From positions 1 through 64,000 of the forward strand of contig NW_024609956.1 of the NCBI RefSeq assembly GCF_016920785.2: DNA of 64,000 nucleotides. The letters run 5' to 3'. This document shows, one piece after another, positions 34,410 through 43,900 of the stretch. The stretch is from Ixodes scapularis (Eukaryota; Arthropoda; Arachnida; Ixodida; Ixodidae). Within the stretch, counting starts at the first letter, position 1. Every line of letters starts with the position of its first letter. Below the pieces are notes generated by a model. The model was not told the DNA's origin, made no database searches, and was given only the letters and a program-made list of their open reading frames with translations. A program made the position numbers and the translations under genes.

Positions 34410-35640
34410 GCACTCCACTTTTCCTTTAAGCTTGGTTTGCGTCAGCATATAATTGAGATACAATTCACAAATATTTCGTTTGCTTTTCAAAAAAAATTAT
34501 TACACGAGTTTATTTTAGGTCTTGCTCATACCGTATTAAGAATATGGAAGAATCTCCACTAAGCATTTAAGGTATGCATCTAAAGGAATATTTCTGGTTA
34601 CTTACAATTTTAACCTAGAAGTTAGGAGAATAGGAGTTCTTGAATTTTAATTGCTACATACTCAAGATTTACGTTTCATATTCACACAAGCTTCACATGA
34701 TTGCATCCGTGTACGCCTTTCCCACTAGCGTTTAAAAGAAGCTCACATGACACTCTTGAAACAATCAACAAATTTATAATCTGCACATTATTTATATGCA
34801 AATTCTAATAAATTCAAGAGACAAATAGAAACCTGTAAAGCAAGGTTGGATCAGGTTGAACAAGTCAGTGCTGCTCCAATGAACCTCACACAAGCGTTTC
34901 CTGTGAAAACTGTGGACACTCCACCTATAAATTGAACTTTGCCACTTTTCCCTGGTGGCACAAAAACACATGGAGACACATTCAAAATCAGATGTTATTC
35001 ATACAGAGGGAGTCTAGTACCATACCCTCTGTGGGAGAGTGGGCATCACTGTGCCTTGCAGGCATCTCTGCTTCTGCTATGGAGTAAGGATAGTAGCAAC
35101 AAAAACCCATGTACTCATCCAAAAGGCAATGGGGCCTTTATATTACAGGAAGTGGGTCAGCAGTTTAGTTGTATTCTACAACTAAAATAAGATTGTAATA
35201 AAAGTGCTGTTCGCATGATGAAATGGCAATACTTGAAAAATTCTTAATGTTTTGAGGAGTCAAGTGTTGGCAATGCCCTGCACATGGCGGTGAAAACCAG
35301 CACTTAGAAAGCTCTCCAGTTCCAATGGAAGATGCACTCATCAAATGCGTCACATCTATCTGCAGTGCCCATCAATTGTTAGCTTTGCCTTCTTCCCCCC
35401 AATGAAGTGTCATGCTGCAGGAAAGCAATTGCAGCACACATACCCTTTTACAAGACTAGTAAGACCCCCTCCTACAGATCACTCCTCTTTCCATAGCAGA
35501 CGCTGGAGAAGTATTAATTGTGGCTGGCAGGGGTGGCCTCCTCCACTGTCTTTAAGTTGCAACAGAGCTTAGTGTCCATGTTGAACCAAAAAGAAACACA
35601 TTGTTAATAAAACAAAAAAAAGTGAAAGCCGTTTACAACT
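34410..35640. other. No recognised gene
   Basis: Mostly unique-looking AT-rich DNA. No domain or repeat was recognised. The short ORFs at 34939-35190 and 35345-35572 lack features. Confidence 0.35.
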
Positions 35641-35649
35641 TCCTGTAAC

Positions 35650-36036
35650 GCCGAATTGGAGCGCAGCTCTTGAGGAGGAGGAGTGGAGGGTATATTCCTC
35701 CTCCTCCCTCGTGATCATGCCTGCTAGTCCTCCTCCCCTCCTGCTCCCCCTCCTTTACCACCTCCTCGTCCTTCAAGCTCCTCCCCTCCCCTCGCCTCCG
35801 CCTCCTCGTCTCTCCTCCACCTTCGTACTGCTTTCCTCCTTGCCGCTCAAGCCGGACAATGAGGGGAGGAGGAGGAGAAGGAGGGGGAGGAGGAGGAGGG
35901 GGAGGAGAAGGGGGAGGAGGAGGAGGGGAGGAGGAGGGGGAGAAGGAGAGGGAGGAGGAGGAGAGGGAGGGGCGCGGTTACGCCGACGGCGACGCCGCTC
36001 AGGCTGGAAACGGGCTCCTAAGAGCTGCGCTCTAAA
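35650..36036. repeat. Large GA/CT palindromic element
   Basis: The left half is pyrimidine-rich (CCTCCTC repeats, 35695-35840). The right half is purine-rich (GGAGGAGG repeats, 35855-35970). The block is bounded by GGAGCGCAGCTCTTGAGG at 35658 and its near complement TAAGAGCTGCGCTC at 36018. The whole can fold on itself. The ORFs on both strands here (35711-36172, 35773-36063) are compositional. Confidence 0.75.
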
Positions 36037-36389
36037 AAAAATTATGGCCAGCAGCCAGGCCAATAGTATTTTTCAAGTTCCAACAACACTTCCCTGCAAT
36101 ACACCTGTGAACGGTGGGAGAAGCCTGCCTTCCAGACGAAGACCTGCGAGCTTTTGCACACACATATGCTAGATCTTGGTTGTTTAATGTTAAATAACAT
36201 TTTACTACCCAGAGCAAAAATAATCCTACCACGGCACAAATAAAAAATCGAACAATTTGCCTTGTAAAAATTATTCAATGAAGAAACTAAACATAGGTCA
36301 CAGTTATGAAACTGTCAAAAGCATTTCAGCTGGTATTGTTTCAGTAAATTAGATTGATGACACAAAGACACATGTACCAATTTGAAATG

Positions 36390-36638
36390 CAATTTTATTT
36401 ATATGCTTCATCAATACACATCAAACAATTGTAAAATAATTTAAATTATATGTTGTAAAAATGAGGTTAGGCTTTACAAAATTTCCAATTATGGTTACAA
36501 ATAAAAATATTGTTAGAAAATCTCGACTTATACTTTGTTAATTGCATATTTAGCCTTTTCCTTCATTTCCTTTGCAATTAATTTTAAGTTGAAACTCAGC
36601 TTCTGCACTCTTGGCAGGATGCACTTGGTGATGTGTCT
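36390..36638 (-). other. Possible 3' UTR with AATAAA
   Basis: Downstream of the candidate stop at 36639 the minus strand runs through AT-rich sequence to an AATAAA (TTTATT at about 36395). This is consistent with a 3' UTR if the exons at 36.6-37.1 kb are real. Confidence 0.35.
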
Positions 36639-36698
36639 TTACCACAGAAGGTCACAAAAGCCAATGTTGAGGGATCCTGCTGTTTGGCCATCTCCAAC
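36639..36698 (-). CDS. Candidate terminal exon, unknown gene
   Basis: After the acceptor AGTTTTTACAG the minus strand reads 19 codons and a stop (VGDGQTAGSLNIGFCDLLW). This continues the frame of the donor at 36740. A second frame through the same stretch is also open for about 34 codons (LEMAKQQDPSTLAFVTFCGK and onward). Which one is used depends on the upstream junction. The protein family is not recognised. Confidence 0.35.
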   Translation of the reverse strand, partial: VGDGQTAGSLNIGFCDLLW

Positions 36699-36740
36699 CT
36701 GTAAAAACTGATTTGCAGTGCATGAGACAAGCCCGCTTAC

Positions 36741-36887
36741 CTTGTTAAAGTCCCAGGAGGCAATAGGCACATTCAGCAGCGGCTCCAGGGTTAAGGAGTG
36801 AGTGACTCTGATTCGTCGGTTTCAAAAAACACGATGCACAGGAGTGAAGCAATGTAACATTCCGGATCGCGAAGCATTCTTGCTTAC
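36741..36887 (-). CDS. Candidate exon with conflicting frames
   Basis: Bounded by TTGTTTAG and AAG|GTAAGC. Its 3' part is protein-like in one frame (LEPLLNVPIASWDFNK, leading into the donor). Its 5' part is protein-like in another (MLRDPECYIASLLCIVFFET). The first frame has a TGA near the middle and the second ends at TAA. Either an indel has broken the exon or there is an unrecognised junction. This may be a decaying gene copy. Confidence 0.35.
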
Positions 36888-37013
36888 CTAAACAAGAACA
36901 AATGAAATGGCAGAAAAAGTTTCATCATCTGCTTGCTGCTATAGGATAGAACTCACCTCGTTAAGCTAATTAATAAATTAAAAATTTATTTACTGAAACT
37001 ATTCAGTAGTTAC

Positions 37014-37109
37014 CTTTAAGACATCCGTCTTGATATGCGCCAGAAGCAAACATTCAGAAGACAAGTCATGTGATTGGTCTGAGTCGTTTTGGAACAGCTC
37101 TTGAAGCAG
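37014..37109 (-). CDS. Candidate 96-bp internal exon, unknown gene
   Basis: A clean acceptor (AAGTTATCTTAG) and donor (AAG|GTAACT) enclose exactly 32 open codons in one frame: LLQELFQNDSDQSHDLSSEC, then LLLAHIKTDVLK. It is phase 0 at both ends. The amphipathic leucine pattern looks like a helical protein. The other two frames contain stops. This is the best supported of the exon-like blocks here, but I cannot name the family. Confidence 0.5.
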
Positions 37110-37159
37110 CTAAGATAACTTTTGGGGCATGAGCGCCCACTTCGTTTTCATCCAGTGAA

Positions 37160-38300
37160 ATAATGTTAAAATACAATAATTTTGAGTACCTAAATCTGTT
37201 TCCTCTAAGTTTTAGAGGCTGTAATAAAACTGCAGTTCTACATTAAAAAAAAGCATTCGTCATTTGATTACTAAATGCGTGGGAATCCACTTGGTACTAC
37301 CTATCTCGGAGAATGACACAATGCACTGGTTCAACAACCTGTAATCATTTATTCACTGTCATCGCCCGCGCTGCGATCCCAAGATTCCCACACATCCGCT
37401 GCAACAGCTGTTTATTAGCGGCGGAGCGCCGCTCGCGTGGCCAATTGTACTTGACTCCCCTGTGGTGGAAATGATTGTGGACCATTTGGCACGCAGGCCA
37501 CCTGGTCGAATGACTTGGATCCTTAGGTTGCCCACAAACGTAAATTACATTTTAAACTCCTTTAAGGTTCTTCCCAAGCTTGCATCCACTACTTCAGCTA
37601 ATTGAGTTACAATTTACTCGCACATATATAAAAGTGACAACTAGACAAAAAAAGTTGGCATAAAACATGAACCTAAAAAGTCCATATGAATATTTCTGCA
37701 ATTTTGGAGCATCCTTGCTAAATCTAGGAATGGAAAAAGATATCGTCAGAATATCAGAGTCCATCTACCATATATGCAAGCCGAAGTTTCATTAGAAAAT
37801 TGTCACGTCTTGCTCTAGAGGAATGCTTTCCCCTTAGCATGCAGGTGTGCTGCAACAAAGCAGGACACGCAAAATCGCATTGCCTGCTTCATGGCATTTG
37901 CTCCACCACAGTACACCAGTGTACAGCGAGAAGCGCTCTATAGGACACTAACCAGCGAGAACAGAACACAAACATGTGAATTATTGCAGAACTTCCAAGT
38001 ACTCAGTGTTTGATACGAAATCAGATCGAATTGTATGTTATTTGATGTCACAATCAGAAGTTCTGAAAACTCGCACAATCCTATTGTGACAATCAGCCAG
38101 CCCGGATACCAACCAGTCAAACTGCTGTAGCCCTCCAATTTTTCTTGCATCATATTTTTTTAACTATTTATAGCATCAATCATGCTTGGCTGTGTTTATG
38201 CCACAACCTTGTTTACCGACCCGAGTCAAATATATGACACAAATTAGGAACCGCAAACACGATTCCTGTGAACTTCTTAATGTTTTAGGATAGACTTGCT
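37160..38300. other. Intergenic or intron, small TIR element near 37.3 kb
   Basis: GTGGGAATCC at 37281 and GATTCCCACAC at 37383 form a short inverted pair about 110 bp apart, possibly a small MITE. Nothing else was recognised. Confidence 0.35.
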
Positions 38301-38363
38301 CCTTGGTCACGAGTCACTAAACAGCCCAAATGGTTGCATCTATATTCATTTTCCTTTTACTAC

Positions 38364-38436
38364 CATAGCCCATGGAAGTAGCTGCTTGAGAATTCTTATA
38401 AATCTCTTCAAGCTCTTTCTTGTCTGTTTGATATGC
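38364..38436 (-). CDS. Candidate exon, unknown gene
   Basis: The acceptor TTTTTAACCTAG is followed by open codons AYQTDKKELEEIYKNSQAAT and then SMGYG, up to a possible donor G|GTAGTA. Reading on without splicing gives about 14 more codons to a stop near 38309, so it could instead be a last exon. It has the same strand as the blocks at 36.6-37.1 kb and may belong to the same gene. Family not recognised. Confidence 0.4.
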
Positions 38437-38579
38437 CTAGGTTAAAAAGAAAAAAAAAAAAAAAAAAATCAAAAGAAAAACAAAGAAAAGCTGCAACCAT
38501 TCGGCTTCTTTTAGTCACATACTAATAGAAGCCAAGTCGGTCCCATAACGTTGGGAAGTTTATAGAAATTGTGGTTAAA

Positions 38580-39300
38580 GAAACACTAACCCCCTCCCCC
38601 CCCCCCCCCCCCCCACACACAAAGGCTTTTCTCAATTTTTTGCCAGGCGATTTAATATGATGTCAGGAGACTACCCAAATCAATATTTTGCTACAGTCAC
38701 ATATATATTTAACAAGGCCAAAAAAACTCCACTGCTTGAAACCAAAACATGAGCACAGAAGCTCATGACCGAGACATGTGGACAATCTGTACCGAGGAGG
38801 AGGAAGCAAGGTAGAGGAGGAGAGAGATATCAGAAGCCACATCGCGACACCCAACTGCACTTCTTTTTCTTCTTCAGCAAGCGAAGCAGACAACAACTAA
38901 GTTGGGTGCACTGTTTGCCCGTGCGGTTGTTTCACACTTATATCTCTTCTGCTCAATGCTCTGTGCTTGAAGATCAATTGGCCGGTACTATGAACAACAG
39001 TTGCGAAGTAGCGGCCCCACGTTCGTCGTGCGCCGCCATCGTTTTGTCTAGCCCGCGGTACGTCGCCATGTTCAGAATGATGTGTACATGTGCTTCCTCT
39101 GACCTGTGCAACATTTTTTTTCTTTCAATGTACATATTTGGAGGCCACAAAAATGGGGTTCATGCTACTTTCTATTTTTAATATTGAATGATGACTCATG
39201 ACTTTGAATTTAGTACACAGTTTGAATGCCATGTGACCATGTAAAAGAGAGTGAGCATGATTAAAACCGGCCAATTCTCGACGGGCTGTTTTCGAGCGTA
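38580..39300 (+). repeat. Dispersed repeat, copy 1
   Basis: Matches 49310-49745 in the same orientation, piecewise: TTTTTTGCCAGGCRAT, GACTACCC..ATCAATATTTTGC, CTGCTTGAAACC, and GTGACCATG..AGAG..GTGAG near the end. Copy 1 contains extra sequence in the middle. It carries no RT or transposase motif. Confidence 0.6.
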
Positions 39301-40954
39301 TGAAATATTTTTTGAAGTTCGATTATACCTTCTGCTTAACCAGCTGGAGGACTTCTGCTGAGCTCTATACATTGAAATAATTGAAGATAGCTGTTAAACA
39401 TTCGCGTAACACATTTTGATTAGTGCAATTAGTATCTACAGGGCGAGTCAAAGGAATCGATGACCGTTTGAAGCGATTGCATAAATTGGTTCGTGAATGT
39501 ATTGCACTTAAATGTTTTAGAGGGGTGGCTGAAGAGCGTTGATCAAGGGTATAAAAGTCTTACTTATTAAACTTACCTGAGTAAAGAGTTAGAGACCAAA
39601 ATCTTGAAATCCCTACCTTCGACAGCTGTCTGCTATAAAAAAAAGGTGTCTGGTGCAACCGACAGATGGAGGCACGTAAAATCACAGACGGTTAGAGAGC
39701 CTACAGGCGGTACGCTTGAATCGTGCTGCGGTTGCAGACAATAACTTGACACATGGGCATCTGGAGGGGTGCAATAGCGGATGACGTTTCTAAACTAAAG
39801 GCGATGCAATCTTTTTTTTTATTTTTGCATGAATTGTCAGTGCATGAGTGTTTTATTCTACCAATAAAACAAAAAATTCAAGATAAAACACAAACAAAAC
39901 AGTTGTGCTGTCTCATTTTCTTTCTGCAATTATTTTCGGCTACATGTCGCTGTCTACTTTGCACTCTCTGGTTGTTACCGCATCACTTTTCTTGTCTACA
40001 ACTTTCATCCGTGCTGTTTTGGGGTGCACTTAGCTCCCAACGAGTGAGTGAAGGTTGCTCTGTTCTGGAGAGTGTAAGAGAACAAAATAGGTCCACTGAC
40101 TTTTTTGGGTGGAGTTTCGGCGGCTACCTCCAGACTCCTCTACAATTCTACGCTGGGTGAGGTGCGCCTCAATGAGGGAAACCTCAAAAACAAGCCACTG
40201 ACAACAGCAGTGTCATCACCGAAGCTGATGCTGAAATAGTATTCGTTGTGTCTTCGCTGCTGATCCCCACCTGTCAACGCAGAGAGCACTGCCAACATCT
40301 TTTGGCTTTTTCGCCATTAAGACGCCGCCGTGGGTAGTGATTTCAAGTTTTTCCATCCTAATTTTTTACTTAGGTAGTTTGATCAATGGAACTTCTATAC
40401 CTTTAATGCACATTGCTTAGCATTTCTGTGAAGGACCTTAGCACAATACATTGAGAAACCAATATTCGCAATTCCGTCAATCAGCCGTTGATCCCTTTGA
40501 CTCACACTGTAGTATCAATAAAGCTAAAGACCCGACTGGCACAATTAATAACAAGAGTACAGTAACAAAAGCAGAACCTACCCGTTTTATGTATAAAAGT
40601 TTAGTATATGTTCACAGAGCTTTATGCTTAATAAATTTAGGCTATACCTGCAGATAATCCATGCAGGTTCTTGCAAATTAATAAAATAATTTAAAGGTAA
40701 AGCCTCAGATTGGGACCTATGGCTCACACAGAAGTAGAGGCTCAGGCAACCCTTCATCATTGGCTGCGGCTAAATTTAAAGCTAAATATTCTTTATATTA
40801 AAGGGAAATTATTTTATATTTATCGTTATCATGAGCATTAACTTAAGATTTTCATTTCTGAAGGAACAAACATTAGGTGGTTGTGACTGGTAAATCAAAC
40901 ATTTAAAGCCACACCTTTTTGTTACACTTGGTATTTAAAAAAATGCAGCTTCTA
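39301..40954. other. No recognised gene; 3' flank of the MULE locus
   Basis: No TIR matching the region beyond 46.1 kb was found by eye, so the left border of the MULE element is undefined. A short palindrome, ACCTGCAGATAATCCATGCAGGT-like with interruptions, is at about 40648-40670. Confidence 0.35.
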
Positions 40955-43900
40955 TTACATATGTCCACTCGTATCTAGCAATAATGTCCTGTCAGCATAA
41001 CAAATTTTTCTACGCTTCATTCTAGGCACACGTGAAGTTGTAATAGGGAAGTGTAAAATTTCACCATCATAAAGACATCGTAATAAGTGGCCTCGCATAG
41101 AACTCTGGTCAAAATTTTGAGAACATGGATCCTGTCCAGATGCAATGCAATATGCATTGGCTATAGAATACACCCCACAATCATATGTGTTCATCTGGCG
41201 CTGCGTAGGCATAACATAAACAATGAGCTGATGTAAATCTAATCCCATGATATTTAAGACCTGAGAAACCAAATTGTTTGATATTTCTTCGAAGAGGGAG
41301 TCAAATAAAAATACTGAATTGTTTGGGGCCCCATAATTTGTAATAGTCACCCAATGTTCATGATCTGGAATATGAAGGATCTGGACAAATTTATCTTGCT
41401 TTTTAAACAACAATCTTGGGCCAAGAAGAACATCCTGTAGCCCCCCAACATGGTTAAACTGTGTATGAATAAGTGATTGTGCCCCATTGATCACATTATC
41501 ATTTAACCATTCAATGCCTTGCACACACAATAAATCATGCTGCGTAATATAACGTGCTGCACGCTCTAAACGAAGCATGCTGCGGTCGCTGATGTTACAA
41601 TTAGTGCTACTTTTACCAGACTTCATGATTGGCAATGCCTGCACTTTAGATGTCCTCTTTCTTTTACTGGGCCTACCACGAGGAGACTTATTCAATGGAA
41701 CAATCAATACGTCTTTATCCAATACTTCGTCACAGGTCAGATCTACAACAGTATGTGAAACTTCAGCACGTTTTCTTTCATTATGAAATTCCGGTTCTGG
41801 AGACAGAGTAATTATGTCTGAAGAGTTTGTATTCATGTCTAAACTTTTGCAATAATTGTGGTCCACAAAATGCTGCTTTAATTGCGTACGCTCAACAGTG
41901 CTCGAATTGCAAATTTCCTCCCTTTTAATGCTTGGAATACTAGCAGGGCTCTCTACAATGCCACCCTCACTACCAAATGACCCTTCTTCATTTAGCTCAT
42001 CTTCATCCTTGCAATGAGCCTGCTTCAAATCCTGCTGTTCATCTTGATTGAATACTGTTTTGGAAGTCTTATTCCTAGGATAGGTTATCAGGTTATTAAA
42101 AAAACTCTTTATTTCAGATAACTTTTCGAGCAGCTCAGATTTACCACAGCATGCTAAAGTGTTTGCTATGCTTTTGCACGATTCCGAGAGCTCACTTAAA
42201 GCGTAATTATACTTTGATTCCGTCGTGTCCAGTTTGGGATTTCCTTTAGTTGATACATTCAAACTAATTTTTTGCGCTACTGCCTGTGCAGTATCTACAT
42301 CAGTTTCAACAAAGCCAGACTTTAACCACCGAAATGCAACACATTTGACATCGAAAAGATCCACTGAAAGATTAGATCTAACAGCAAAGATATGTCTACA
42401 AGGAAGCCGGAACTGATTTTGGAATGTGCATGTACAGGCAGTTAAATCCTGTGAAACAATGTAACAATTACTTTTACTATTGACTGTATGCTGTCCATTA
42501 TTCATACAATATGCAAGATTTCCATTTAAGTAAGATTCATACTCCTTATAAATTAAGTTGCTAGCATATCCTGTACAGTTGGTAGATACCTGAATATGAA
42601 ATGCATCAATTTTTCGTGTGTCAAGGCACAGCATGGTTTCTTGGAATTGTGCAAAGCTAACAGATAAAGTATCATGGTTTACATATTGAACCAAGGCTTT
42701 GACAGCATCAACTAAATGCATACGCTGGTGCATAAACTGCTTTATCTTTTGATTGTGGCTTTCCATTCTGTTGTTAGTGTTATTCCCAAAGGTATAGATG
42801 TTACGACGGTATGCATGCACCCACATCTCCCTACAGTCGTGCCAATTTTTATAATAAAACTCAAGAAAGCTGGACTTTTTTTGCTTTTCACTTTCAAGCT
42901 CCTTTTGCATTTCATTTTCAAGCTCTTCCAAGAGTTCCTGGTAAGTATTGTCATCATAAGAGAAAACTAGCTTTGATATGAGAGACTTAACGGCTTGCTT
43001 GTCGACTCTGCTAGAACAAAGTTGCGAAACTCTTTGGTGCAGATACTTTACCACATGCCAAGAGCATAGCAAAATTCTACAATTTGGTAGCAGCTGTGCA
43101 AGAATATTCATTTCATTAAGGTCCTTATCCATCACCGCTACATTACAATTCGACACCACAGCAGGATTTAAATCGAGGAACTTCGCTATAGCTGCTTGAA
43201 GAATTTCTTTAGTCTCCCGCTGCACAAACATGTAACAGATCGGTCTCCCATGGCTTGTGCTGTCCTCGCAGAGTACTGAATGAAGAATATAACCTTCAAT
43301 ATTAACCTTGTAAGTGCCATCGAAAAATAATACCTCTGAATAATTTTCTGTGAACTGCCTCATTAAGTTAGACTGAAATAGTACAAACAAAAGCTGATTG
43401 CTAGAATCCTTTTCAATGTGTACAATCCAACCAGGACATTTATTAACTAAATCTTCCATTTGCTTTAACAAGAGAGAACCATGATGCAGACTATTCTCGA
43501 TTTTCCTCACATTTTCATGCTTTACATTCCTAACGTCTTGCGATGTAATATGCTTTCCAGTCTTTTTAAATACCAACTCTTTCAAATCCTTTGGTTTAAC
43601 ATTGCATGAAAGGACGTCTTCAAATTCTTTCTTTTCAGCCTTGTTTAGAAGCCTGTTCTGCGGATACCACATTTCGAACCCTGGCCCTTCGGGATGGTTG
43701 TGGCCCTCTACCATGCTGTGAACTTTATAATGAGGCATCGGTTCCACAATTAAAGAAACTGACACCTTGCATAGGCATCCTGTCGCAAGATACCTCTGCT
43801 TGTTTCGGATGCCGTTTCCTCTAGATCGAGACTTCCCAGCACGGCAGCACTCAAAAGTGATACGCCTATAAGGGAAGGGGTCCTTAGATGTAGGGCTTGT

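Noticed and set aside
35711..36172. Arg/Gly-rich 153-codon ORF
   Set aside because: Compositional reading of the GGAGGA tract; no domain.
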